NCBI GenBank assembly: GCA_021792135.1
Contig: JAJYVF010000008.1
Span: 1 to 64,000 of the forward strand
DNA length: 64,000 nucleotides
From: Acidobacteriota bacterium
GTDB taxonomy: Bacteria; Acidobacteriota; Terriglobia; Terriglobales; Acidobacteriaceae
Direction of reading: 5' to 3'
The notes beneath the pieces are model-generated. The model ran no database searches, was not told the origin of the DNA, and saw only the letters and a list, made by a program, of their open reading frames with translations. Each line of letters begins with the position of its first letter. The first letter of the stretch is position 1. Both the position numbers and the translations under genes were made by a program. This document shows, in pieces, positions 39,732 to 48,963 of the stretch.

Positions 39732-40169
39732 ATGATGGGCAGGATCCCGATCTGCGTAACGCTTTCCGTAGTTCTGGCCCTGGCGGCTGCGCCCGCCTGG
39801 GGCGCCTGCACCGGCGCGCAGGGGACCGTGGTCGACCGCGGGCTGCATCGAGTGTGGCGGATCGAGCGCGACTGCACGCACCCGGAGCGGCCCGCGCGAC
39901 TCGTGGAGACTCCCTGGAGAGACATGGCGGCTCAGGCGCCAGCCGGTTCGTCCAGGGCCGCGGCTGCGCCCGTGATCCGGCCCGGCATGCGGGTCACAGT
40001 GTTTCGGGAGGATGCAGGAGCCGAAGTTTGTCTCGCGGGCGTAGCGCTGGAAGGGGGACGGCTGGGCGACACCATCCTGGTGAAAGCCGGGCTGAGCCGG
40101 GCAACACTGCGGGGCGTGGTGCGCAGCCCGGGCGCGGTGGAACTGGGGTCCGGGAAGAGGTGGCACTGA
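39732..40169 (+). CDS. flgA: FlgA-like P-ring assembly protein (short)
   Basis: A 145-residue protein with an N-terminal signal peptide (GRIPICVTLSVVLALAAAPA then WGACTG). Its C-terminal half (VIRPGMRVTVFREDAGAEVC and GDTILVKAGLSRATLRGVVR) matches the SAF/FlgA C-terminal domain, which acts as a P-ring chaperone. It is much shorter than usual FlgA (200 or more), so only the terminal domain is left after a short spacer. Two ATGs overlap (39732 and 39735). It lies between flgG and flgH as in many flagellar operons, supporting the call. Confidence 0.72.
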   Translation: MMGRIPICVTLSVVLALAAAPAWGACTGAQGTVVDRGLHRVWRIERDCTHPERPARLVETPWRDMAAQAPAGSSRAAAAPVIRPGMRVTVFREDAGAEVCLAGVALEGGRLGDTILVKAGLSRATLRGVVRSPGAVELGSGKRWH

Positions 40170-40880
40170 ATGCGTTTTGCAGCGAGAACGATCCTGCTGG
40201 TCATCCTGGCGGCGGCCAGCGCGGGCGCCGGGCCGAAGCAGCAAAGGCCGCAGCAGGGCAACACGCCTCCCGATGTGGCGCTGAACCAGTACATCGCGCG
40301 GGTGAGGGCGGAGAAGGCTGCGGAGTTCCTGACGGCGGGCTCCATCTGGACATCCACCGGGCGCCTGGTCGATCTGGTCAGCGATGTGAAAGCGGCGCAC
40401 CCGCACGATCCCATTGCCGTGGTGGTCTCGGAAAGCCTGGCAGCCTCGACCGACGGGACGGTCAAGAACTCGCGGGCTTCGGGCGCGAATTCGCAGGTTT
40501 CGGCGCTGCTGGGGAAGCTGGCCGCCGGAAACGCGCTGAACAATCTGCTCAGCCAGAGCTCGGCCTCTTCGCTCAATGCGCAGGGGCAGAGCGTGACGAA
40601 TTCCAGCATCACGACGACGCTTGGCGGCGAGGTGGCCGATGTGCTCCCGAACGGCATGCTGGTCATCCAGGTCGTGCGGCAGCTGACCTTCAACCAGCAG
40701 ACCCAGCTCATCCGGCTGCGCGGCCTGGTGCGTCCCGAGGACGTGAACGCCCTGAACCAGGTGCTTTCGACTTCGGTGAGCGACATGGAGCTGGAAGTGG
40801 TCGGCAAGGGCATCGTGAACGACGCAACCTACCGCCAGAACGCCGTCGTGCGCTTTCTGGAGAAACTGCTGGTCTTCTGA
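40170..40880 (+). CDS. flgH: Flagellar L-ring protein FlgH
   Basis: A 236-residue L-ring protein: SIWTSTGRLVDLVSDVKAAH, then the family core HDPIAVVVSESLAASTDG and SSITTTLGGEVADVLPNGML followed by EVVGKGIVNDATYRQNAVVR. FlgH is normally an outer-membrane lipoprotein; here the signal peptide (RTILLVILAAASAGAGPKQQ) contains no Cys, so lipidation is not expected. The start ATG follows the flgA stop directly (TGAATG). Confidence 0.93.
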   Translation: MRFAARTILLVILAAASAGAGPKQQRPQQGNTPPDVALNQYIARVRAEKAAEFLTAGSIWTSTGRLVDLVSDVKAAHPHDPIAVVVSESLAASTDGTVKNSRASGANSQVSALLGKLAAGNALNNLLSQSSASSLNAQGQSVTNSSITTTLGGEVADVLPNGMLVIQVVRQLTFNQQTQLIRLRGLVRPEDVNALNQVLSTSVSDMELEVVGKGIVNDATYRQNAVVRFLEKLLVF

Positions 40881-40895
40881 CCTGGGGGTACGGAA

Positions 40896-42023
40896 ATGAC
40901 GGTGAAACGGGCGATCATGGTGGCAGGGCTGGCGATGCTGCTGTCCGGGCAGGCAGGAGCCGAGGAACCTCCGCGCATGAAGCTGGCCCGCGTGAAAGAC
41001 GTGGCCACGGTCGAGGGCGTACGCGACAACCAGCTGGTGGGGTACGGCATGGTCGTGGGGCTGCACGGCACCGGCGACAGCTCGCAGACCGTGTTTCCCC
41101 TGCAGACGCTCGAGTCGGCGCTGGAGCGGATGGGCGTGAACCTGCAGGGGAACGCCATGGCTTCGATGATGCAGACCCGGAATATGGCGGCGGTTTTTCT
41201 CGCCGGCACCCTCCCGCCCTTTGCGCGTCCCGGCAACAAGGTGGATGTGACGGTTTCCTCGGCGGGCGATGCGCGCAGCCTCGAAGGCGGGCTGCTGCTG
41301 CTCACCCCGCTCTATGGGCCGGACGGCCAGATCTACGCGGAGGCGCAGGGACCGCTGGTGATCGGGGGCTATGCTGTCTCGGCGAACGGGAACAGCAAAA
41401 CGGTGAATTATCCGACCACGGCGCGAATCCCTTCGGGCGCCATTGTGGAGCGCGCGGTGCCTCTCGACCTTTCGCAGATGCGGAGCCTTTCGCTGCTGCT
41501 TGAGGATGCGGATTTCCGCACCGCGGAGACCGTGGCGGGCGCAGTCAATCGAGCGCTGGGGCGCACGCTGGCTCACGCGAGGGACAGCCGCAGGATCGAG
41601 ATCGAGTCCACGGCCGGCGAAGACATCCCGGCGCTGCTGGCGCGGGTCGAGGAGGTCGAGGTGGAGGTGTATCCGCGCGCGCGAGTGGTGGTGAATGAGC
41701 GCACCGGAACCGTGGTGATCGGGGGCGATGTGCGGCTGCAGCCGGTCACGATTCTCCACGGCGGCCTGGTCGTGAACATTGTCACGCAGTTCGAGGTCTC
41801 GCAGCCCAATCCCTTCGCCAAAGGAGCAACCGAAGTGATTCCCCAGACCACCATCCAGGCACAGGACAAGCCCGCTAACCGCATCGAGCTGAAGGAGGGC
41901 GCGACCGTGGACGATCTGGTGGAAAATCTGCAGCAGATCGGAGCGACGGCGCGGGACATCATCTCGATTCTGCAGGCCATGAAGGCAGCTGGGGCGCTGG
42001 ATGCCGAACTGGAGGTGCTGTGA
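40896..42023 (+). CDS. flgI: Flagellar P-ring protein FlgI
   Basis: A 375-residue periplasmic P-ring protein with a signal peptide (VKRAIMVAGLAMLLSGQAGA). The mature part has RVKDVATVEGVRDNQLVGYG then MVVGLHGTGDSSQTVFPLQT, and MQTRNMAAVFLAGTLPPFAR, all characteristic. It follows flgH by 15 bases and overlaps the flgJ start. Confidence 0.97.
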   Translation: MTVKRAIMVAGLAMLLSGQAGAEEPPRMKLARVKDVATVEGVRDNQLVGYGMVVGLHGTGDSSQTVFPLQTLESALERMGVNLQGNAMASMMQTRNMAAVFLAGTLPPFARPGNKVDVTVSSAGDARSLEGGLLLLTPLYGPDGQIYAEAQGPLVIGGYAVSANGNSKTVNYPTTARIPSGAIVERAVPLDLSQMRSLSLLLEDADFRTAETVAGAVNRALGRTLAHARDSRRIEIESTAGEDIPALLARVEEVEVEVYPRARVVVNERTGTVVIGGDVRLQPVTILHGGLVVNIVTQFEVSQPNPFAKGATEVIPQTTIQAQDKPANRIELKEGATVDDLVENLQQIGATARDIISILQAMKAAGALDAELEVL

Positions 42024-42349
42024 TGACGGGGAGCACAATCGCGGGATTGGAAGCCACGGCCCGGACGGGCGCGCCGCACGCACCTGATCCGCGTCTGCGA
42101 CCTGCAGCGCACGAATTCGAAGCCTGCCTGATGAAGGAATTCCTCCAGCCGCTGCAGCACGATGCGCTGTTCGATGACGGGACGGATGAGAACAGCGGCG
42201 AAGGCAGCGGCAGTGCGCTGATGAGCTTCGGCTCCGAGGCGCTGGCAAAGGCCATCTCCGAACGCGGCGGGTTCGGTATCGCGGAAAAAATCATCGGCCA
42301 TCTTGAGAAGAGCACAAGCGGCTCGGCCAGCGCGGCAGGCCGTTTCTGA
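42023..42349 (+). CDS. flgJ: Rod-binding protein FlgJ (N-terminal domain only)
   Basis: A 108-residue protein with only the rod-capping domain: AAHEFEACLMKEFLQPLQHD and MSFGSEALAKAISERGGFGI. It lacks the muramidase domain found in many proteobacterial FlgJ proteins, so another lytic enzyme must open the peptidoglycan. Start at ATG 42023, overlapping the flgI TGA by 1 base, with GGAGGTGC just upstream; a GTG one codon earlier is also open. Confidence 0.9.
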   Translation: MTGSTIAGLEATARTGAPHAPDPRLRPAAHEFEACLMKEFLQPLQHDALFDDGTDENSGEGSGSALMSFGSEALAKAISERGGFGIAEKIIGHLEKSTSGSASAAGRF

Positions 42350-42381
42350 GACGTTTCTCAGAATGGGCCGCGAAGAGCAGC

Positions 42382-42408
42382 TAAAGTCCTGAAATCTGCC
42401 GCCGATGA
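42382..42408 (+). promoter_or_regulatory. Sigma-28 (FliA) promoter before flgM
   Basis: TAAA (42382-42385), exactly 15 bases, then GCCGATGA (42401-42408). Compared with TAAA-N15-GCCGATAA the -35 is perfect and the -10 has one change. It stands 21 bases before the flgM start, between flgJ and flgM. It would drive flgM, the FlgN-like gene, flgK and flgL as late genes and create an FliA-FlgM feedback loop. Confidence 0.85.
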
Positions 42409-42429
42409 CTGAGGAGAAGGAGACGGTGC

Positions 42430-42717
42430 ATGAACGTAAAGAACGACCTTCAGGGCCTGCAGCAGATCATGGCAGGCCAGGAGGTAAGCAGGCCGGAGTC
42501 TTCGGCCAGGATGGAGAGCACGGCGGCCGGGGCTGCAACAGGGGCGGATGAAGCAACGCTGAGCCCGGCAGCCAGCCTCGCAGCGCAGACGGCCGCGGAT
42601 TCTGACGTGCGGATGGACAGGGTCGCCGGGGTGCGGCAGGCGCTGGCGGCCGGGACCTACAACGTGCCGTCCTCGGCAGTGGCCGGCAAAATCATCGAAT
42701 CCATGCTGGGCCAGTGA
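42430..42717 (+). CDS. flgM: Anti-sigma-28 factor FlgM
   Basis: A 95-residue protein. The first two thirds are disordered (Ala/Ser/Gln-rich), and the C-terminal segment (RMDRVAGVRQALAAGTYNVP then SSAVAGKIIESML) matches the FlgM sigma-binding region. It holds FliA inactive until secreted through the completed hook. Its own sigma-28 promoter lies upstream. The FlgN-like gene starts 1 base after its stop codon. Confidence 0.9.
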   Translation: MNVKNDLQGLQQIMAGQEVSRPESSARMESTAAGAATGADEATLSPAASLAAQTAADSDVRMDRVAGVRQALAAGTYNVPSSAVAGKIIESMLGQ

Positions 42718-42718
42718 G

Positions 42719-42961
42719 ATGACGGAGTCGATGCTGCCGCTGATCGATGCCGGTCTGAGGGCGCTGACCCGGGCCGATGCCGCCGAACTCCAGCGCCTGG
42801 TTGAGGCGGCCCAGAAGGCCCGCGCCCCCGAAGGGGCGGTCGAGCGCGTCCTGCTTCTGCGGCAGATGCGGGTCTTCGGCCACCTGCTGGGGCTGACCCG
42901 CCGCAACCTGCAGTTGCTGCACGCAGGCTGCGGCCGGCCGCAGAGTTATTCGGAAAACTGA
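42719..42961 (+). CDS. Short FlgN-like protein (export chaperone candidate)
   Basis: An 80-residue all-helical protein (ELQRLVEAAQKARAPEGAVE then RVLLLRQMRVFGHLLGLTRR). It occupies the flgN position between flgM and flgK, 1 base after flgM. FlgN is usually around 140 residues and chaperones FlgK and FlgL. Sequence similarity is weak, so the call rests on position; the short length would be a shortened version of the coiled bundle. Confidence 0.55.
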   Translation: MTESMLPLIDAGLRALTRADAAELQRLVEAAQKARAPEGAVERVLLLRQMRVFGHLLGLTRRNLQLLHAGCGRPQSYSEN

Positions 42962-42977
42962 AAGGACCAGGGCTGCC

Positions 42978-44432
42978 ATGGGGACGATCAGCGCGGCATT
43001 CAATATTGCGACGGGGGCGCTGGAGGCCGATGAGTCGGCTCTGAATATCGTTGCCAACAATACCGCGAACGCCGGCACGCCGGGCTATACGCTGGAAACG
43101 CCGATCTGGCAGCAGAACGATTCGGTTTCACTCAACGGCATCCGCTATGGCACGGGCGCTTCGGTGAGCGGAGCCGAGTCCCAGCGCAGCCTGGTGCTGG
43201 AGCGGGCGATGCAGCAGCAGACGCAGACGGTGAGCGCGTCCAGCGCGCGGCTGACGGCCCTCAATCAGATCCAGGCACTGTTCAGCGGGGCGGCCGGCGC
43301 GGGGACCGATGCGAATGCGGCCAGCGGCATTGGGACCGATCTGACGGGCTTCTTCACCGCGCTCTCGTCGCTGGAGGCCAGCCCTGCGGATCAGGCGGAG
43401 CGCGAGCAGGTGCTGAGCGCGGCGGGAACGCTGGCGTCGGACTTCAACGGTGCTGCGTCACAGCTTGCAGGACAGCGGCAGTCGCTCGATGACCAGAGCA
43501 CGAGTATTGTGGCCCAGGCCAACACGCTGCTGCGCAGCATTGCCGCGCTGAATGTGCAGATTGAGTCGACCAGCCCCGATGCCGACGCGGGAACTCTCGA
43601 AGACCAGCGTCAGCAGGACCTCACGCAGCTCTCGCAGCTGATGGGCATCAATGTGATTACAACCGAGAACAACGGGCTGACGGTGACCACAGCCGGCGGG
43701 GCGCTGCTCGTTTCCCAGGGGAAGGCGTACTCGATGACCGCCGGCGAGAATGGCGGGGTAACCGACTTCTATGATTCGCAGGGCCACGATATCACCGCGG
43801 ACCTGACCGCGGGCGGCGGGCAGCTGGGAGGAACCCTCACGGCGCGGGACCAGGACATCCCGCAGACGGAGGATTCCCTGGACACGCTGGCCTTTGCGGT
43901 GGCTTCGAGCATCAATGCCCAGAACGAAGCTGGCTGGGATCTCAACGGCAGTTCCGGGGCGGCTGTCTTCAGCCTGCCCGGCACGGTGACCGCGGCTAAC
44001 GTGACAGGGGCAGCATCCGGCATTCAGCTGGCGATGACGGACCCGGCGGGGATCGCCGCGGCGGGAACGGTGGCGGGCTCCTCGCCGCCGGTGAGCGAGG
44101 GTTCGTCGGGCAACGGGAACCTCACCGCGATGGCGGATCTTGCCGATCAGGACATTGTCGAGGGAACGACGCCAACGGCATACTTCTCCGATTTTGTGAC
44201 CGAACTGGGAGGCCTGGTCTCGGAGGTTTCCGGCGAGAACACTGCGCAGCAGGCGGCTCTGACCCAGCTGCAGAATCAGATCGGCTCGCTCTCCGGCGTC
44301 AACCTCAACGATGAAGCAGCGCAGCTGGAAACACTGGAGCAGTCCTATGAGGCGGCTTCGAAGCTGTTCACCGTGCTGGACCAGGCGATGACATCGGCGC
44401 TGAACCTCGGAGTGGAGACGGCCTACACGTAA
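42978..44432 (+). CDS. flgK: Hook-filament junction protein FlgK
   Basis: A 484-residue hook-associated protein 1. It begins with ISAAFNIATGALEADESALN and IVANNTANAGTPGYT, the rod/hook signature, and ends in a helical region (AAQLETLEQSYEAASKLFTV) that packs in the junction. Middle is variable and rich in Ser, Thr and Ala. Likely transcribed from the sigma-28 promoter at 42382. Confidence 0.94.
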   Translation: MGTISAAFNIATGALEADESALNIVANNTANAGTPGYTLETPIWQQNDSVSLNGIRYGTGASVSGAESQRSLVLERAMQQQTQTVSASSARLTALNQIQALFSGAAGAGTDANAASGIGTDLTGFFTALSSLEASPADQAEREQVLSAAGTLASDFNGAASQLAGQRQSLDDQSTSIVAQANTLLRSIAALNVQIESTSPDADAGTLEDQRQQDLTQLSQLMGINVITTENNGLTVTTAGGALLVSQGKAYSMTAGENGGVTDFYDSQGHDITADLTAGGGQLGGTLTARDQDIPQTEDSLDTLAFAVASSINAQNEAGWDLNGSSGAAVFSLPGTVTAANVTGAASGIQLAMTDPAGIAAAGTVAGSSPPVSEGSSGNGNLTAMADLADQDIVEGTTPTAYFSDFVTELGGLVSEVSGENTAQQAALTQLQNQIGSLSGVNLNDEAAQLETLEQSYEAASKLFTVLDQAMTSALNLGVETAYT

Positions 44433-44444
44433 GGAGCCTGACGG

Positions 44445-45341
44445 ATGCGGGTGAATCCACTGTATATGACGAATCTGGTCAGCTCGCTCGATGCGACCTC
44501 CTCGGCGGAGCAGACGCTGACCGAGGAGCTGGCAAGCGGCTCCGCGGTGAACGCGCTGAGCGACAACCCGGTGGCCGCGGGCGAGAATGTGCTGCTCAGC
44601 GCTCAGATTCAGAGCGATGATTCCTTTTCAAAGACGGCGTCGTCCACGTCCAGCATGCTTCAGGTCAGCGATTCGGCCCTCAGTTCGGTGGTCAGTCAGC
44701 TGACCACGGCTATTTCGCTGGCGACCGAGGCTAACAACGGCACGCTGAACGGGAGCAATCTGCAGTCGATCTCCGATCAGATCGCGGGCATTCGCGACGA
44801 AGTCGTCTCGCTGGCGAACACCACCTACCTCGGCCACTACATCTTTGCGGGCAGCCGGAGCATTGCGGCGCCATATTCGCTCGATACCAGTACCGTTCCG
44901 GCCGCAGCGACCTATAACGGCGACAGCGATGTGACCTTTTTGAAAACCCCGAACGGACAGTCCATTCAGCTGAACCTGCCCGGAAGCCAGATCTTCTCCG
45001 CCGCCGGCAGCGACGTGCTGGGTACGCTGAACAAGCTGGTCGCGGACTTCTCGTCCGGGACTCCTTCAGCGACGGCACAGCAGGATACGGAGGCGCTGAA
45101 TACGGCCCTCGGTTACGTGAGCCAGCAGCGCGTGCTGATCGACAACTCCATCACGCGGCTGACTGCGGCGGAGAACTACACGCAGGTCGAGTCAACGCAG
45201 CTGACCGCGGCACAGACCACCCTGCTGCAGGCCGATGTGGGGCAGATTGCAACGCAGCTGAGCACGGCGGAGACGCAGCAGACAGCACTGAGCCAGGTCA
45301 TTGCGACGCTGGGCAGACAGACCTTGTTCAATGATCTGTAA
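44445..45341 (+). CDS. flgL: Hook-filament junction protein FlgL
   Basis: A 298-residue flagellin-like protein. The N-terminal helix region (LYMTNLVSSLDATSSAEQTL, ELASGSAVNALSDNPVAAGE) has the FlgL/flagellin pattern, and the C-terminal helix ends ALSQVIATLGRQTLFNDL. Central region VSLANTTYLGHYIFAGSRSI is typical of FlgL. Starts 12 bases after the flgK stop. Confidence 0.94.
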   Translation: MRVNPLYMTNLVSSLDATSSAEQTLTEELASGSAVNALSDNPVAAGENVLLSAQIQSDDSFSKTASSTSSMLQVSDSALSSVVSQLTTAISLATEANNGTLNGSNLQSISDQIAGIRDEVVSLANTTYLGHYIFAGSRSIAAPYSLDTSTVPAAATYNGDSDVTFLKTPNGQSIQLNLPGSQIFSAAGSDVLGTLNKLVADFSSGTPSATAQQDTEALNTALGYVSQQRVLIDNSITRLTAAENYTQVESTQLTAAQTTLLQADVGQIATQLSTAETQQTALSQVIATLGRQTLFNDL

Positions 45342-45353
45342 CTGAGCTGGACA

Positions 45354-45388
45354 CAAAAACCGCGGGCAATCGGCCTCTTCCTGCGGTT
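45354..45388 (-). terminator. Terminator of the sdh operon (minus strand)
   Basis: Nine-base stem AACCGCGGG (45358-45366) with CCTGCGGTT (45380-45388), 8 pairs plus a G-T pair, and a 13-base loop. On the minus strand the hairpin is followed by TTT then GTG, and the two final stem bases are also T. It lies 9 bases past the sdhB stop. On the plus strand, after flgL, there is no T run, so it is mainly a minus-strand terminator but could be bidirectional. Confidence 0.68.
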
Positions 45389-45396
45389 GCTTCGCT

Positions 45397-46197
45397 CTAC
45401 TTTGTGACCAGGTCCCAGTCGGTGACGGGAGCGATGGTGGTTACCAGCTGGTGACGCTCCTTCCAGATGCCACGCAGGTAGTCGCGGTTCATCCGCGCGA
45501 TCACCTCCAGCGGAATCTCCTTGGGGCAGACACCGGTGCATTCGCCGATATTGGTGCAGCTGCCGAAGCCTTCGGCATTCATCTGTGCGACCATGCGCAC
45601 GGCGCGGCGATCCCGTTCCGGCTGCCCCTGCGGCAGGATGCCGAGGTGGGCGATCTTCGCGCCCGTAAACAGCGCCGCCGAGCCGTTGGGGCAGGCGGCT
45701 ACGCAGGCGCCGCAGCCGATGCAGGCGGCTGCGTCCATGGCCCGGTCCGCCTCTTCCTTGCCGACGGGGATGGCGTTACCGTCCGGGGCATTGCCGGTCG
45801 AGACCGAGATGTAGCCTCCGGCCTGGACAATGCGGTCGAAGGCGCGCCGGTCGACGACCAGGTCCTTCACGAAGGGGAAGGGGCGCGAACGCCACGGTTC
45901 GAGCACCAGCTCATCGCCGTCCTTGAAGTGGCGCATGGTGAGCTGGCAAACGGTGGTTGCCGCCTGCGGCCCATGCGCGATGCCGCTGATCATGAATCCG
46001 CAGGAGCCGCAGATGCCTTCGCGGCAGTCGTGCTCGAAGGCGACGGGCTCCTCACCGCGTTCGATCAGCGATTCGTTGAGGACATCGAGGCATTCCAGCA
46101 TCGACATTTCCGGATTCACATTGTCGACCGGATAGCTGACAAATTTCCCCGGGGCCTCAGGGCCCTTCTGCCGCCAGATTTTCAGCGTCAGTTTCAT
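45397..46197 (-). CDS. sdhB: Succinate dehydrogenase iron-sulfur subunit
   Basis: A 266-residue subunit with three iron-sulfur centres: [2Fe-2S] ([10 protein letters not shown] plus a distal Cys in [10 protein letters not shown]), then [19 protein letters not shown] and [12 protein letters not shown] for the [4Fe-4S] and [3Fe-4S] centres. It transfers electrons from SdhA to the quinone site. The ATG at 46197 overlaps the sdhA stop by one base (TAATG). Confidence 0.97.
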   Translation of the reverse strand: MKLTLKIWRQKGPEAPGKFVSYPVDNVNPEMSMLECLDVLNESLIERGEEPVAFEHDCREGICGSCGFMISGIAHGPQAATTVCQLTMRHFKDGDELVLEPWRSRPFPFVKDLVVDRRAFDRIVQAGGYISVSTGNAPDGNAIPVGKEEADRAMDAAACIGCGACVAACPNGSAALFTGAKIAHLGILPQGQPERDRRAVRMVAQMNAEGFGSCTNIGECTGVCPKEIPLEVIARMNRDYLRGIWKERHQLVTTIAPVTDWDLVTK

Positions 46198-48110
46198 TAT
46201 TTGTAGCTCCTCTGGCTGGGATGCACGTAGGCGAATTCCAGCGGTTCCTGGGTCAGTTCCGGCGGTTTGCCCGGCCCCGTGTAGCCCCACGCGGCCACAT
46301 AGCTGAAGTGTTCGTCGTCGCGCTGCGCTTCTCCGTCAGGCGTCTGGTACTCTTCGCGGAAATGGCCGCCGCAGGACTCGTTGCGCTCGAGCGCATCGAT
46401 GCACATCAGCTCCCCCAGTTCGAAAAAGTCGGCGACGCGCCCCGCTTTTTCAAGGCTCTGGTTCAGGTCGTCGCCGGAGCCGGGCACCGTGACGTTCTGC
46501 CAGTACTCCTCACGCAGAGCCCGGATCTTCTCGATTGCGGTGCGCAGCCCCTGGGCGTTGCGCGACATGCCACAGTCGTCCCACACGATCTTGCCCAGCT
46601 CCCGATGGAAGGAATCGACGGTGCGGCGGCCGCGGATGGCCAGCAGCTTGTCGATGCCCGTGCGCACGCAGCTCAGGGCCGCCTGCGCGTCAGGATGCGA
46701 TTCGCTCACCTTGCCCAGCTTCGAACTCGCGAGGTAATTTCCGACGGTGTAGGGGATGATGAAGTAGCCGTCGGAGAGGCCCTGCATCAGCGCGCTGGCT
46801 CCCAGGCGGTTGGCACCGTGGTCGGAGAAATTGGCTTCGCCCAGCACGAAGAGCCCGGGGATGGTGCTCTGCAGCTGGTAGTCGACCCAGAGGCCGCCCA
46901 TGGTGTAGTGGATCGCCGGATAGATGCGCATCGGCACTTTGTACGGGTTCTCGTCGGTGATCCGCTGGTACATGTCGAAGAGGTTGCCGTAGCGCTCACG
47001 GATGGTATGCTCGCCGAGGCGCGCGATGGCATCGGCAAAATCGAGATAGACGCCGAGCCCGGTCTCGCCCACGCCACGTCCCTCATCGCAGACGGCCTTG
47101 GCATTGCGCGAGGCCACGTCGCGCGGCACGAGATTGCCGAAGCTCGGGTAACGCCGCTCAAGGTAGTAGTCGCGCTCCTCTTCGGAAATCTCGTTGGGCG
47201 TCCGCTTGTCGCCCTTGTTCATCGGCACCCAGATGCGCCCGTCGTTGCGCAGCGATTCGCTCATCAGCGTCAGCTTGGACTGGTAATCGCCGGAAACCGG
47301 AATGCAGGTGGGGTGAATCTGGGTGTAGCAGGGATTGGCGAAGAGCGCGCCGCGCTTGTGAGCGCGCCAGATCGCGGTGGCGTTCGAGCCCTTGGCGTTG
47401 GTCGAGAGATAGTAGACGTTCCCGTAGCCACCGGTGGCCAGGATGACGGCCTCAGCCAGATGGACGCTCAGCTTGCCGGTGATCAGGTTGCGGGCCACAA
47501 TTCCGCGCGCCCGACCGTCGATTACGATCAGGTCCAGCATCTCGGTGCGGGGAATCATGGTGACAGTGCCCGCATCGACCTGGCGCTCCAGAGCCTGGTA
47601 GGCGCCGAGCAGCAGTTGCTGGCCTGTCTGCCCGCGGGCATAGAAGGTGCGGGACACTTGTGCGCCGCCGAAAGAGCGGTTGGTCAGCGCGCCGCCGTAT
47701 TCACGGGCAAAGGGAACGCCCTGGGCCACAGCCTGGTCGATAATGCTGAGGCTGTTCTGGGCCAGGCGGTAGACATTGGCCTCGCGCGCGCGAAAGTCAC
47801 CGCCCTTCACCGTATCGTAGAAGAGCCGGTAAACGCTGTCGCCGTCATTCTGATAATTCTTGGCGGCGTTGATGCCCCCCTGGGCGGCAATGGAGTGGGC
47901 CCGGCGAGGCGAGTCCTGAAAGCAGAAACACGTGACGTTGTAGCCCAGCTCACCGAGGGTCGCGGCCGCCGAGGCGCCGGCGAGGCCCGAGCCGATCACC
48001 AGCAGGTGATGCCGCCGCTTGTTGGCCGGGTTCACCAGCTTCATCTCGAATCTTGCGTTGTCCCATGCCTGTTCAATGGGGCCGGAAGGAATTCTTGCAT
48101 CGAGTTTCAT
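46197..48110 (-). CDS. sdhA: Succinate dehydrogenase/fumarate reductase flavoprotein subunit
   Basis: A 637-residue subunit. It has the FAD-binding [23 protein letters not shown]-attachment region [15 protein letters not shown] with His, active-site residues in [20 protein letters not shown] and [16 protein letters not shown]. The long form with a b558-type partner is found in Bacteroidetes, Chlorobi and Acidobacteriota (family knowledge). It starts directly after the sdhC stop; sdhC-A-B order. Confidence 0.97.
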   Translation of the reverse strand: MKLDARIPSGPIEQAWDNARFEMKLVNPANKRRHHLLVIGSGLAGASAAATLGELGYNVTCFCFQDSPRRAHSIAAQGGINAAKNYQNDGDSVYRLFYDTVKGGDFRAREANVYRLAQNSLSIIDQAVAQGVPFAREYGGALTNRSFGGAQVSRTFYARGQTGQQLLLGAYQALERQVDAGTVTMIPRTEMLDLIVIDGRARGIVARNLITGKLSVHLAEAVILATGGYGNVYYLSTNAKGSNATAIWRAHKRGALFANPCYTQIHPTCIPVSGDYQSKLTLMSESLRNDGRIWVPMNKGDKRTPNEISEEERDYYLERRYPSFGNLVPRDVASRNAKAVCDEGRGVGETGLGVYLDFADAIARLGEHTIRERYGNLFDMYQRITDENPYKVPMRIYPAIHYTMGGLWVDYQLQSTIPGLFVLGEANFSDHGANRLGASALMQGLSDGYFIIPYTVGNYLASSKLGKVSESHPDAQAALSCVRTGIDKLLAIRGRRTVDSFHRELGKIVWDDCGMSRNAQGLRTAIEKIRALREEYWQNVTVPGSGDDLNQSLEKAGRVADFFELGELMCIDALERNESCGGHFREEYQTPDGEAQRDDEHFSYVAAWGYTGPGKPPELTQEPLEFAYVHPSQRSYK

Positions 48111-48800
48111 CTATCGCACCCAACCCGCCAGGACGCTGACCGGAATCGAAATGTAGCCAAGGGTAATGAGAAGCGCGATCCAGAACGCCGCCCGCTGCAG
48201 CACCGGAGTGTGCCGCGGATGATTCAGGCCCACGGACTGGAACATGCTCCACAGGCCATGGCGCAGATGGAAGCCCAGCAGGATCATCGAGAAGATGTAC
48301 CACGCCGAGACCCACCATACACGGAAGCCCGCCACCACGTTGTGGTACACGTCACCGTCGATAAAGCGCGACTCGGGGTGAATCACGCCCGCGGTGAACT
48401 CGAGCAGATGAAAGATGATGAAGGCCAGCACGATGGGGCCGCTCCAGTACATCGTGCGGTCGGCGTAAGAGGAGTTGACCGACTTCTTGTGCGAGTAGCC
48501 CACTGGGCGTGCTCTGCGATTGCGCGCCCAGAGCTGCACCGATGCCAGGATGTGCAGGCCGACGCAGGTCAGCAGCACAAAGCGCACGATCCACAGCAGC
48601 TCGCCGGTATTCTTCAGGAAGCGCCCGTAGGCATTGAGCCTCGCCGCACCATCGTATATCTGCAGGTTGCCCAGCATATGACCGAGAACGAACAGGAACA
48701 GCACCACTCCTGTCACGGCCATCACTGCTTTTTTGCCATTGGTGGACTGCCAGAAATTCGGCGCCCGATTCTCCTGCACCGTAACCGCGGTGGCGCTCAT
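48111..48800 (-). CDS. sdhC: Succinate dehydrogenase cytochrome b558 subunit
   Basis: A 229-residue membrane anchor with about five hydrophobic segments and His residues for two hemes (LGHMLGNLQIY, CVGLHILASVQ, AFIIFHLLEF, LLGFHLRHGLWSMFQ). This single-subunit anchor (as in B. subtilis and W. succinogenes types) needs no SdhD. The ATG at 48800 was chosen; the frame is open further upstream with a basic, unconvincing sequence. A sigma-70-type promoter stands upstream at 48914-48943. Confidence 0.95.
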   Translation of the reverse strand: MSATAVTVQENRAPNFWQSTNGKKAVMAVTGVVLFLFVLGHMLGNLQIYDGAARLNAYGRFLKNTGELLWIVRFVLLTCVGLHILASVQLWARNRRARPVGYSHKKSVNSSYADRTMYWSGPIVLAFIIFHLLEFTAGVIHPESRFIDGDVYHNVVAGFRVWWVSAWYIFSMILLGFHLRHGLWSMFQSVGLNHPRHTPVLQRAAFWIALLITLGYISIPVSVLAGWVR

Positions 48801-48913
48801 CGTGCCTGCCCAGCCTTCTTCGGATTGATCACGTTCGGCATTCCTTTTCCGGTTAAGTCCCGGCTGGCGCCGGGGTCCCAACAGCGTCTGCCTCGATGAA
48901 AGGGCGAATCTCT

Positions 48914-48943
48914 ATTATTCGGTTTCACGACAAGCAGCGTCAA
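48914..48943 (-). promoter_or_regulatory. Sigma-70-type promoter for sdhCAB
   Basis: On the minus strand TTGACG (48943-48938), an 18-base spacer and AATAAT (48919-48914). Each box has 5 of 6 matches to consensus. The expected start is near 48907, leaving a leader of around 107 bases to sdhC. It lies between the stop codon of ackA and sdhC. Confidence 0.6.
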
Positions 48944-48963
48944 CCTGCGCTACGGCACTAAAG

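Noticed and set aside
39651-42248. Very long open frame on the minus strand opposite flgG-flgJ (865 codons), and similar ones opposite flhA-fliM and sdhCAB
   Set aside because: These result from GC-rich codon usage on the other strand. They match no family, have no Shine-Dalgarno and cover well-identified genes.
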